Below, piece by piece: positions 1 through 5,360 of a DNA stretch of 5,566 nt. The notes beneath the pieces are model-generated. The model was not told where the DNA came from and searched no databases. It was given only the letters and a program-made list of their open reading frames with translations. The DNA comes from Massilia sp. (GTDB lineage Bacteria; Pseudomonadota; Gammaproteobacteria; Burkholderiales; Burkholderiaceae_D): the NCBI GenBank assembly GCA_003520365.1, contig DOUW01000493.1, positions 1-5,566 on the forward strand. Reading direction: 5' to 3'. The position numbers and the translations under genes were made by a program. The stretch's first letter is position 1. Each line of letters opens with the position of its first letter.

Positions 1-732
1 GTGCAGCTCGGCCGGCGCCCCGCTGCGCCACTGCGGGAACACGATCCAGGCAGGCAGGGCCGGCTCCAGCGCGCGCGCCACGCTGTCGCTGGAAGCGCGC
101 ATGTGGGCCACGGTGCCCTTCACGGTGTCGGCCACGGGACGCGTAAAGGCGGCCTGCGGCGCGTAATCGCGGATGATGCCGATCGAGGCGTTCTTCAGGC
201 TCACCGGGCGCGGCAGCGGATCGATGCGGCCGTCGTCCAGCCGCACCAGGGTCAATTCGTCGGACAGCAGGCGCCAGCCGCGGTTGACCAGGGCTGCGCA
301 CAGCGTGCTCTTGCCGGAACCGGGCGGCGCGGGCAGGATCGCCGCGCGGCCACCCTTCTCGATCACGGCGGCATGGATCACCAGCCAGGAATGGGCCTGG
401 CTCGAGACGCACCAGTTCATCGCCCATTCGAACATGGGAAAAGCCTGGTCCAGGGGCAGCGGCTGGAACGGCGCCATGCCGTCGTAATGGAAGTGTACCT
501 GCGGGCGGACCAGGCGCCACAGGCCGCGCGAGCCGGACAAGCGCACGTGGAAGTCGGCCAGCGCGCCGTCGTCGAGCACCGGATAGTCGGCGTACATCGT
601 GCCCAGGGCATCCAGCAACGGCGCCAGCGTGCTGCGGATGCAAGTCACGAAAGGACCGGTCTGCAGGCGCAGGCCGGGACCGCGCAGGCGGGCGCCGAGT
701 TCGCGGCGGCCAAGGGTGGCGACGGTCAGCAT
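1..732 (-). CDS. HprK-related kinase A (HPr-rel-A system), C-terminus cut by window edge
   Basis: The 244 visible codons start at ATG 732-730 and run off the left edge. The protein resembles the catalytic part of HPr kinase/phosphorylase: a P-loop PPGSGKST at residues 136-143, a preceding conserved-looking VIHAAV strand (119-124, His120), and LLSDE at 155-159 in the place of the HprK acidic motif after the P-loop. The first 100 residues are not HprK-like and contain a beta-rich segment. Family members are usually somewhat under 300 aa, so roughly the last 50 residues are probably missing here. A GAGG Shine-Dalgarno lies 7 nt before the ATG, and the ATG overlaps the stop of the upstream PqqD-like gene (ATGCTGA), which implies translational coupling. 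By family it should phosphorylate a protein or peptide, probably at Ser; the substrate is unknown. HprK-like kinases paired with PqqD-like proteins are also known as lasso-peptide tailoring enzymes, but no lasso cyclase is visible here. Confidence 0.87.
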   Translation of the reverse strand, partial: MLTVATLGRRELGARLRGPGLRLQTGPFVTCIRSTLAPLLDALGTMYADYPVLDDGALADFHVRLSGSRGLWRLVRPQVHFHYDGMAPFQPLPLDQAFPMFEWAMNWCVSSQAHSWLVIHAAVIEKGGRAAILPAPPGSGKSTLCAALVNRGWRLLSDELTLVRLDDGRIDPLPRPVSLKNASIGIIRDYAPQAAFTRPVADTVKGTVAHMRASSDSVARALEPALPAWIVFPQWRSGAPAELH

Positions 733-992
733 TCGACCGCCTCGATCAGATAGAGCGCGGCCAGGCCGGCCAGCAGCTCGTCGAGCGCGGCGAGGGTATC
801 GGGGTCGGGATCGCCGGCCAGGTCGCTGGCCGGCTGCGGCGCTTCGGCGAGGGCCTGCAACAGGCCGAGGGTGAGGTCGTCCACCAGGTGGGTGGCGCCG
901 GACAGGTCGTTGAAGAGCACGCATTCGCCGTCGTGGCAGCGGTGCAGCAGGCGCTGCCCGGGGGCCAGGCGCCAGATCGGCGAACTACGCAT
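726..992 (-). CDS. PqqD-like peptide chaperone of the HPr-rel-A system
   Basis: An 88-aa protein with the PqqD fold pattern: W7-RLAPG near the N-terminus, then the strand ECVLFNDLSGATHLVDD (23-39), then helices ending in a Leu/Ala-rich segment (40-83). The GATHLVD segment is typical of the PqqD-like members found beside HprK-related kinases. PqqD-type domains bind the leader part of a peptide or protein and present it to a modifying enzyme; here the partner enzyme is probably the kinase encoded immediately downstream, with a 7-nt overlap. ATG 992-990 is the only usable start: a TGA lies two codons upstream in frame. There is no clear Shine-Dalgarno before it, so translation may depend on coupling to upstream translation. 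It lies 26 nt after the GYWKNH-protein gene, in the same orientation. The family call is firm; the function is inferred from PqqD. Confidence 0.87.
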   Translation of the reverse strand: MRSSPIWRLAPGQRLLHRCHDGECVLFNDLSGATHLVDDLTLGLLQALAEAPQPASDLAGDPDPDTLAALDELLAGLAALYLIEAVEC

Positions 993-1018
993 GCGTCACG
1001 ACGGCGTACTGTTCCATC

Positions 1019-1657
1019 CTAGCGGAAGGTGGTTTCCAGGTAGCCTGCGATCTGGGCCCCGGTCCAGGGCGTGGCGCTGCCGGTCGGCTTGTAGCCGTTG
1101 GTGAGCGTGAATTCGTCCCACATGGCGACGACCTTGTCTTCCGGTAGCACGCTCGGGATGCCGGAACGGGCCGACGAACGCGCATTGAGCAGGGCGGTAA
1201 CGATCTGCATCGCCACGTTGTTGCGGTCGATATTCTTGATCTCCTTGGCCTCTTTCGGACGGGCAAGCACCTGCATCAGGGTATAGTCCGCCAGGCCGGC
1301 ATAGTTGCCGCGCGCCGCCAGCACGTCGCCGAACCGGGTATCGGGACTGGTGCCGGTGCTCGACATCCAGGCGCTGCCGTGGTTCTTCCAGTAGCCGTGC
1401 GAGCGGTTATTGGTGCAGGAATTCTGCGGATTGTGGCTGGCGGTCTTGATCGACATGAAGCCGGACGGCGAAGCGCAGGGCAGGAGCTCATCCGCGGCCA
1501 TGCCGACCTGGCTGTGCAGGGTCAGGATGACGCCGGCCGCACCGACGCCGGCCCGTGTGAAGCGGCGACGCGCGGCGCCGCGGGCGTCGAGCTGCGCTGC
1601 ATCGTGGGGCCCTTGCGCCTCGGGCATGGTCGGTTTGCGGTCTGCTTGATCTTCCAT
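1019..1657 (-). CDS. Secreted protein with Tat-like signal and GYWKNH motif, unknown function
   Basis: I do not know a named function. From ATG 1657 the protein is 212 aa. Residues 1-29 are a hydrophilic, acidic/Pro-containing N-region. Residues 30-55 look like a twin-arginine signal (RRRFTRAG then a hydrophobic stretch and a VGMAA end), so cleavage is likely near residue 55. The mature part has Cys61 and Cys81, an HGYWKNHGSAW block (87-97), FGDVLAARGNY (109-119), QIVTALLNARSS (151-162) and an aromatic C-terminus. The GYWKNH...W plus (A)LLNA pattern recurs in extracellular bacterial proteins, in my recollection, without a firm function. There is no PEP-CTERM tail. The chosen start has AGGA 10 nt upstream; an in-frame ATG at 1678 lacks a Shine-Dalgarno. 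The gene is the first of an operon with the PqqD-like and HprK-like genes, which makes it a candidate substrate or partner of that pair (inference). A sigma-54-type promoter precedes it. Confidence 0.85.
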   Translation of the reverse strand: MEDQADRKPTMPEAQGPHDAAQLDARGAARRRFTRAGVGAAGVILTLHSQVGMAADELLPCASPSGFMSIKTASHNPQNSCTNNRSHGYWKNHGSAWMSSTGTSPDTRFGDVLAARGNYAGLADYTLMQVLARPKEAKEIKNIDRNNVAMQIVTALLNARSSARSGIPSVLPEDKVVAMWDEFTLTNGYKPTGSATPWTGAQIAGYLETTFR

Positions 1658-1706
1658 ATCGACGGTTTCCTGAGTCATCGAAAGTATGCCATAGCCGCGT
1701 CCGGTG

Positions 1707-1738
1707 ACGGGCTTTTTCAACCTTGAAGCAAGCCCCGT
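1707..1738. repeat. Imperfect inverted repeat in the operon leader/promoter
   Basis: On the plus strand the arms are ACGGGCTT (1707-1714) and AAGCCCCGT (1730-1738), which pair with one bulged base. A smaller TTCAA-CC-TTGAA dyad sits inside (1716-1727). It overlaps the -12 box of the proposed sigma-54 promoter and the expected transcript start, so it could be an operator, but it may be chance in a GC-rich stretch. Confidence 0.35.
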
Positions 1739-1742
1739 ACCA
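1727..1742 (-). promoter_or_regulatory. Sigma-54 (-24/-12) promoter for the GYWKNH-pqqD-hprK operon
   Basis: The minus strand reads TGGTACGGGGCTTGCT, which matches the sigma-54 consensus TGGCACG-N4-TTGCW with a single change (C to T in the -24 box). The diagnostic GG-N10-GC spacing is exact. Transcription would start near 1716, giving a leader of about 60 nt before ATG 1657. Many XrtA/PEP-CTERM genomes carry the sensor kinase PrsK and the sigma-54 activator PrsR, which are known to control PEP-CTERM genes; that PrsR acts here is inference. A weaker alternative is an extended -10 (TGG-CATACT, 1683-1691) with no good -35. Confidence 0.6.
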
Positions 1743-1753
1743 GGCACGCCACA

Positions 1754-1771
1754 TTGACCAAATGCAACAGT
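1754..1771 (-). promoter_or_regulatory. Shared upstream motif, copy A (TTGA-N5-TGCAACAGT)
   Basis: Written on the plus strand, TTGA (1754-1757) and TGCAACAGT (1763-1771) recur with the same spacing at 3574-3591. This copy ends 97 nt before the start of the GYWKNH gene and lies about 40-55 nt upstream of the expected sigma-54 transcript start. That position suits an activator or enhancer site. The protein that would bind is unknown. Confidence 0.4.
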
Positions 1772-1809
1772 GAATCAAGCACTTAGCGGGGCATGCGCCG
1801 GCCAGGAGC

Positions 1810-1840
1810 AAAATGCAACGACGCCTGAGCGGCGTCGTTG
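1810..1840 (-). terminator. Rho-independent terminator after the export lipoprotein gene
   Basis: Perfect 10-bp arms CAACGACGCC (1816-1825) and GGCGTCGTTG (1831-1840) enclose a 5-nt loop. Reading the minus strand, the stem is followed within two bases by TTTT (1810-1813), which suits termination of transcripts leaving the gene that ends at 1880. A second weak hairpin followed by GTTTTCTT lies between it and the stop codon (about 1842-1864). The plus-strand side has no T-run. Confidence 0.65.
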
Positions 1841-1879
1841 TAAGAAAACCCGACAGCTAATCGGTTGCGAATACCCGGA

Positions 1880-2506
1880 TCAGAAGAAGCTTTCCGGGAT
1901 CACCAGGATGTCGCCCGGGCGCATCGGCATGTTGGCCGAGATATCGCCTTCCTTGATCAGGTCGTCCAGGCGCACGTTCAGCTTTTCCTGGCGGCCGTCG
2001 ACGTTGCGGATGATGCTGGCCTTGTTGCCCGAAGCGAACTCGGTGACGCCGCCGACGGCGATCAGGACATCCATCAGCGACATGTCGCGGCGGTAGGCCA
2101 GTGCCTGCGGCTTGGCGGCCTGGCCGATCACGCGGATCTGCTCGGCGTAATTGCCGACGAAACCGGTGACGACCACGGTCACGACCGGCTGCTGGATGAA
2201 CTTGGCCAGGGCCTTCTCGATGTCGCGCGCCAGTTCGGTCGAGGTCTTGCCGGCGGCCGGCAGGTCTTCGACCAGCGGGGTCGTGATCTTGCCGTCCGGA
2301 CGCACCGGTACCGACATCGACACCTCCGGGTTACGCCAGACGATGATGTTGACGGCATCGCCCGGTCCGATCAGGTAGTCGGCCGGTACGGCCTGGGCCA
2401 TGGCAGCGGCCGATGGCGCCGGCGGTTTGCTGGCGCAGCCGGCCAAGGCCAGGCCGCAGGCGGCGGCCAGCGCCAGTTTCGTCAGATTCGTCATGATCTT
2501 GCTCAC
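1880..2506 (-). CDS. XrtA/PEP-CTERM-type exopolysaccharide export lipoprotein (Wza/GumB family)
   Basis: A 208-aa lipoprotein that takes part in moving the polysaccharide across the periplasm and outer membrane. The signal peptide ends in a lipobox L-A-G-C with Cys24 as the lipidated residue. A Pro/Ala linker (25-42) is followed by the polysaccharide export domain (about 43-115, opening DYLIGPGD) and one SLBB domain (about 123-200). The C-terminus is PESFF, a typical ending of the XrtA-associated subfamily. It is much shorter than Wza and lacks the C-terminal outer-membrane helix region, so a separate outer-membrane porin is probably needed. The GTG start at 2506 is supported by AGGA 6 nt upstream; the in-frame ATG at 2494 lies too far from it and would shorten the signal peptide. 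The gene is oriented away from the chain-length and kinase genes with which it is usually co-directional. Equivalent to EpsE of other eps clusters. Confidence 0.94.
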   Translation of the reverse strand: MSKIMTNLTKLALAAACGLALAGCASKPPAPSAAAMAQAVPADYLIGPGDAVNIIVWRNPEVSMSVPVRPDGKITTPLVEDLPAAGKTSTELARDIEKALAKFIQQPVVTVVVTGFVGNYAEQIRVIGQAAKPQALAYRRDMSLMDVLIAVGGVTEFASGNKASIIRNVDGRQEKLNVRLDDLIKEGDISANMPMRPGDILVIPESFF

Positions 2507-2593
2507 GTCAATTCCTTTCCCGGCATGCAGCGACCGGCAGCGCCACGCTGTTACGAATGCCTTAAAATTGTTATTTAGCCATCAAACCGGCGT

Positions 2594-2634
2594 ATTGTAT
2601 CGTAATCGTGCTCGAGGCAAAGGCGTGCACGATT
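2594..2634 (-). promoter_or_regulatory. Possible promoter and operator of the export lipoprotein gene
   Basis: The minus strand carries a good -10-like TACAAT (plus 2594-2599). A -35-like TTGCCT (2615-2620) or TTTGCC (2616-2621) lies 15-16 bp away, which is short. An inverted repeat with perfect 8-bp arms AATCGTGC (2604-2611) and GCACGATT (2627-2634) brackets the -35, as an operator could. Read on the plus strand the same dyad is followed by a T-rich run (2641-2653), so it could instead stop antisense transcription entering the protease gene; its 15-nt loop makes it a poor terminator. Expected leader is about 80 nt. Confidence 0.35.
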
Positions 2635-2652
2635 GAAATACTTTTCTTTTTT

Positions 2653-3480
2653 TCACTTCCGTTGCAGAAGCTCCTGCACGTACTGCACCGGCACCGCATA
2701 CGTGATGCCGCTGGGGTTGGTGATCGCCGTTTCCTTCAGCCCCTTGACGAACACCATATTAATAACAGCCAGCACCTCTCCCGTGTCGGGATTGTAGACC
2801 GGGCTGCCGCTGTTGCCTGGATACGCGGTCCCGTCGAGCTGGAAAATGCTGAACGGGGCGCGGCGCAGCTGGGCAATGGCGCGCGCGTCGATCCGGCGCG
2901 AACTCATCGAAGGCATGACGATCGGCGTGATGGCCGACAGCATGGCGCGATGGGTCACGTGATTCAGGCCCAGCACCATGCCGAGCGGGAAGCCGGTGAA
3001 TGCCAGCGCCTGTCCTTCGGCGGCGGTGCGCGAGTCGCCCAGCGCCAGCGCTGGCAAGGCCGGGCCGCCCTCCAGGCGCAGGTGCGCCAGGTCGTGCTCG
3101 CGGTCGAGCGCGACCAGCTGGGCCGGTCGGAAGCTGAACTCCTGGCCGCTGCCGACCACCACCCCGAGCTGCTCCATCTTCGCGCCGTCCAGCTGGTTCG
3201 GCACCACGTGGGCATTGGTCACGATGCTCAGGCCGTCGCCGACGGCGAAGCCGGTGCCCGTAAACATCACCGCCGGGCTGCGCGTCTTCAGGAAGGTGCC
3301 GACCCCGACCACGGAAGGCTTGACCGCGGGAATGGTACGCACCAGGCCGTCGGCGTGCGCCGGCATGTTCGCCAGGCCCAGCACGCTGGCCAGGCTCAGC
3401 AGCGTGGCGCCAAACAGTGCGCGGCGGGTGCGTGCCGGCTGCGCGACGCTTGCTTTTTTATTATTTCGAATAGGAATCAA
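2653..3480 (-). CDS. Secreted trypsin-like serine protease (S1/HtrA-like, no PDZ)
   Basis: A 275-aa exported protease. The N-terminus has a basic region, then a hydrophobic segment (about 21-38) and an AHA cleavage site near residue 43. The TRRALFG start of the hydrophobic part is also compatible with the Tat route, though Sec is equally possible. The catalytic triad is visible: His91 in TNAHVV, Asp130 in REHDLAHLRL, and Ser224 in GNSGSPV. The protein ends soon after the protease domain, so there is no PDZ domain, unlike DegP or DegS. The start is TTG 3480: an in-frame TAA lies eight codons upstream, the next ATG (residue 39) would destroy the signal peptide, and AAAAGGG lies 9 nt before the TTG. 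The substrate is unknown. Its position inside an XrtA polysaccharide locus suggests a role in processing surface or envelope proteins of that system (inference). Confidence 0.9.
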   Translation of the reverse strand: MIPIRNNKKASVAQPARTRRALFGATLLSLASVLGLANMPAHADGLVRTIPAVKPSVVGVGTFLKTRSPAVMFTGTGFAVGDGLSIVTNAHVVPNQLDGAKMEQLGVVVGSGQEFSFRPAQLVALDREHDLAHLRLEGGPALPALALGDSRTAAEGQALAFTGFPLGMVLGLNHVTHRAMLSAITPIVMPSMSSRRIDARAIAQLRRAPFSIFQLDGTAYPGNSGSPVYNPDTGEVLAVINMVFVKGLKETAITNPSGITYAVPVQYVQELLQRK

Positions 3481-3507
3481 TCGTGCAGACCCTTTTGTAT
3501 TTTAAAC

Positions 3508-3537
3508 ATTACAATACATCAGCTTGATGTTGAGCAA
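3508..3537 (-). promoter_or_regulatory. Possible sigma-70 promoter of the protease gene with a palindromic operator
   Basis: On the minus strand TTGCTC (plus 3532-3537) and TGTAAT (3508-3513) stand 18 bp apart. They give an expected transcript start near 3501, about 20 nt before the TTG start. The spacer holds a dyad ACATCA-GCT-TGATGT (3516-3530, perfect 6-bp arms), a common place for a repressor site. The -35 and -10 are only moderate matches. Confidence 0.35.
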
Positions 3538-3573
3538 AGCGACCCGTAGGACTTCTTCCCCGAACCTTCACGG

Positions 3574-3595
3574 TTGATCTAGTGCAACAGTTGCA
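3574..3595 (-). promoter_or_regulatory. Shared upstream motif, copy B, with an inverted repeat
   Basis: TTGA (3574-3577) and TGCAACAGT (3583-3591) repeat copy A with identical spacing and orientation. This copy extends into a perfect dyad TGCAAC-A-GTTGCA (3583-3595), which suggests binding of a dimeric regulator. It starts 94 nt upstream of the protease start codon, close to the 97 nt seen for copy A and its gene. It could also act on the plus-strand operon about 240 nt away. Confidence 0.4.
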
Positions 3596-3608
3596 GCCCG
3601 CAGAAGTT

Positions 3609-3638
3609 TGCTTGACGACAATAGTACCGCGTCAAGCA
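3609..3638. repeat. Inverted repeat with 9-bp arms, followed by a T-run
   Basis: Perfect arms TGCTTGACG (3609-3617) and CGTCAAGCA (3630-3638) are separated by 12 nt. TTTTTT follows at 3652-3657 on the plus strand, 13 nt after the stem. As DNA it looks like an operator for a dimeric regulator of the exopolysaccharide operon; as RNA it could be a leader hairpin. The T-run is too distant for a standard terminator unless the short CCC/GGG pairing between them (about 3641-3651) also forms. Confidence 0.5.
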
Positions 3639-3729
3639 GCCCCAATCCGGGTTTTTTATGCGTTGCAGTTAAGAATTTGTGTTGTAAGCGGTGCCACTCG
3701 GCGCGTTTATTAGCGCAATTTTCCAGCAC

Positions 3730-3743
3730 GCAATTGCAATTGC
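3730..3743. repeat. 14-bp perfect palindrome in the chain-length gene leader
   Basis: GCAATTGCAATTGC reads the same on both strands and contains two overlapping CAATTG units. A further GCAATT lies just upstream (about 3715-3720). It sits about 90 nt before the start of the chain-length gene in an AT-rich stretch. A protein-binding site is possible, but no function can be assigned from sequence alone. Confidence 0.4.
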
Positions 3744-3831
3744 ACAAACAACAAGCGATGATGCGGGTTCTTTGTTTTGATTGTTGTGCCTGGCGTTTCC
3801 TGCGCCGGGTGTTCATGGCGAGACTGACGAG

Positions 3832-5343
3832 ATGGCAGAAATAACAGCCCTTATTCTGAATTTCCTTAAGGCCATCGGTAAATACCGTTGGCATGCAGTG
3901 ATCATCACCTGGGTGGTGGCGCTGATCGGCTGGGCAGTCGTACTCCGGATGCCCAACCAGTACGAGACGACCGCCCGTGTCTACGTCGATACCCAAAGCA
4001 TACTCAAGCCCTTGCTGTCGGGCATGACCTCGCTGCCCAACCTGAACCAGCAGGTGATGTTCATGCGCCAGACCCTGATCAGCCGGCCGAACATCGAAAA
4101 GGTCATGCGCATGACCGACCTCGACGTCAAGGCCCGCACGCCTGACGAAAAGGAAAAGATGATCGACAGCCTGATGTCGAAGATCACCCTGGCCGGCACC
4201 GAGCGCGACGACATCTACACCATCAGCTACAAGGCCACCGATCCGAAGCTGGGCAAGGACGTGGTGCAGTCGCTGCTGAGCATCTTCATGGAAGGCAGCT
4301 TCGGCGGCAAGCGCCAGGAATCCGACAAGGCGGTGCAGTTCATCGACGACCAGATCCGCAGCTATGAAGAGAAGCTGGCGGCCGCCGAGAACACGCTGAA
4401 GGAATTCAAGATCAAGAACATGGGCCTGCTGCCGCGCGAAGGCGCCGACTTCGGCAGCAAGGTCGCCAACGCCAACGACGCCCTGAGCCAGGCCCGCCTG
4501 GAGCTGGCCGAGGCCGAGCAGGCGCGCAATGCGATCCGCCGCCGCATGACCGGTGGCGGCAAGGACGGTTCGGGCCCGGTCGATCCGGAACTGGCCGAGC
4601 GCATCGCCACCACGCAGAAGAACCTCGATGCCCTGCGCCTGCAGTACACCGAGCAGCACCCCGACATCATCGCCACCAAGCGCCTGCTCGAGCAGCTGCA
4701 GGAACGCAAGAAGGAAGAGGCGAAGAAAGGCGGCGTCAATCCGAACCTGGCCGCCAGCCCGATGATGCAGCAGCTGAACGTGTCGCTGTCGGACGCCGAG
4801 TCGCGCGTCGCTTCGCTGCGCGCCCGCGTCAACGAATACCAGCAGCGCGTCAACACCCTGCGCACCCAGAGCACGACCGCGCCGGAAGTCGAAGCCCAGC
4901 TGGCCCAGCTCAACCGCGACTACCAGGTCAACCGCGAGAATTACCAGCGCCTGGTCGAGCGCCGCGAGCAGGCGCGCCTGTCGGGCGACCTGTCCTCGGC
5001 CACCGACATCCTCAGCTTCCGCGTGATCGAACCGCCGACGGCGCCGTTGGTGCCGACCGGTCCGAACCGCCCGGTGCTGTTTACCGCCGCCTTCATCGTC
5101 GCGCTGCTGGCTGGCCTGGCCGGCGCCTTCCTGATGAGCCAGTTCCGCCCGACCTTCCTGAGCCAGGCGGCCCTGCGTGAAGTGACCGGCGTGCCGATCC
5201 TCGGCACCATCAACATGCACTGGACCGATGCCCAGAAGGTGCGCCGCAAGAAGCGCCTGTACGGCCTGGCCGCCACCGTGATGCTGCTGATCGGCCTGTA
5301 TGGCGTCGGCGTGGCGACGATGGTAGCCCGCCCGGGCCTGTAA
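3832..5343 (+). CDS. XrtA-type polysaccharide chain-length determinant (Wzz/PCP family)
   Basis: A 503-aa inner-membrane polysaccharide co-polymerase that sets chain length and links polymerisation to export. Order of parts: short cytoplasmic N-terminus, membrane segment at about 21-40, Wzz-type domain including the RVYVDTQSILKPLL stretch, a long periplasmic alpha-helical/coiled-coil region (about 165-385, with the family's HPD at 276-278), a Pro-rich motif before the second membrane segment (401-414), membrane segment at about 416-435, then a cytoplasmic-type stretch and a third hydrophobic segment at about 477-497. Length and the N-terminal YRW...RVYVDTQS pattern match the XrtA-associated subfamily rather than short O-antigen Wzz. 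ATG 3832 was chosen because it gives the usual family N-terminus; an upstream TTG at 3781 would add 17 unrelated residues. The Shine-Dalgarno is weak (GGCGAGA, GACGAG). The autokinase gene follows 17 nt later. Equivalent to EpsF of other eps clusters. Confidence 0.95.
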   Translation: MAEITALILNFLKAIGKYRWHAVIITWVVALIGWAVVLRMPNQYETTARVYVDTQSILKPLLSGMTSLPNLNQQVMFMRQTLISRPNIEKVMRMTDLDVKARTPDEKEKMIDSLMSKITLAGTERDDIYTISYKATDPKLGKDVVQSLLSIFMEGSFGGKRQESDKAVQFIDDQIRSYEEKLAAAENTLKEFKIKNMGLLPREGADFGSKVANANDALSQARLELAEAEQARNAIRRRMTGGGKDGSGPVDPELAERIATTQKNLDALRLQYTEQHPDIIATKRLLEQLQERKKEEAKKGGVNPNLAASPMMQQLNVSLSDAESRVASLRARVNEYQQRVNTLRTQSTTAPEVEAQLAQLNRDYQVNRENYQRLVERREQARLSGDLSSATDILSFRVIEPPTAPLVPTGPNRPVLFTAAFIVALLAGLAGAFLMSQFRPTFLSQAALREVTGVPILGTINMHWTDAQKVRRKKRLYGLAATVMLLIGLYGVGVATMVARPGL

Positions 5344-5360
5344 GAATACTAGGAGCGAAT

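Larger units (their letters stand above)
3481..3831. other. Divergent intergenic region between protease and chain-length genes
   Basis: These 351 bp hold no convincing gene and are clearly richer in A/T than the coding regions, especially 3640-3790. The left 100 bp hold the likely protease promoter and the second copy of the shared TTGA-N5-TGCAACAGT motif. The remainder is probably the promoter and leader region of the plus-strand operon. It contains a 9-bp-arm inverted repeat followed by six T, a 14-bp perfect palindrome, and an imperfect long dyad pairing GCACAA (3742-3747) with TTGTGC (3784-3789). No -35/-10 pair for the plus strand stands out; TTGCAG (3664-3669) with TAAGCG 16 bp on is the least poor. 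No sigma-54 GG-N10-GC match with the right context was found on the plus strand. Confidence 0.7.

Noticed and set aside
1..753. A 250-codon open frame on the plus strand
   Set aside because: It is antisense to the HprK-related kinase, which has a clear P-loop; the plus-strand translation is Arg/Gln/His/Ala-rich with no motif.
1..992. Lasso-peptide cluster
   Set aside because: HprK-like plus PqqD-like genes recall lasso tailoring, but no cyclase, leader protease or short precursor is visible, and the pair fits the HPr-rel-A type better.
1019..1100. PEP-CTERM sorting tail on the GYWKNH protein
   Set aside because: The C-terminus shows no PEP motif, hydrophobic segment or basic end, so it is not an exosortase substrate by sequence.
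1658..1747. Upstream in-frame starts (1747 and 1678) for the GYWKNH protein
   Set aside because: Neither has a Shine-Dalgarno; 1747 lies upstream of the expected sigma-54 transcript start, while 1657 has AGGA at usable spacing.
1865..2578. A 237-codon open frame on the plus strand opposite the export lipoprotein gene
   Set aside because: Its translation is Asp/Gly/Arg/His-rich without motifs; the minus strand holds the export lipoprotein with lipobox and export domain.
2608..3549. A 313-codon open frame on the plus strand opposite the protease gene
   Set aside because: The opposite strand encodes a complete catalytic triad and signal peptide, so this is a shadow frame.
3568..5220. A 550-codon open frame on the minus strand opposite the chain-length gene
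   Set aside because: It lies antisense to a well-supported family member, and its translation is a low-complexity Gln/Ala/Leu/Gly/Arg/His mix, as expected from mirror frames of GC-rich genes. No recognisable domain.
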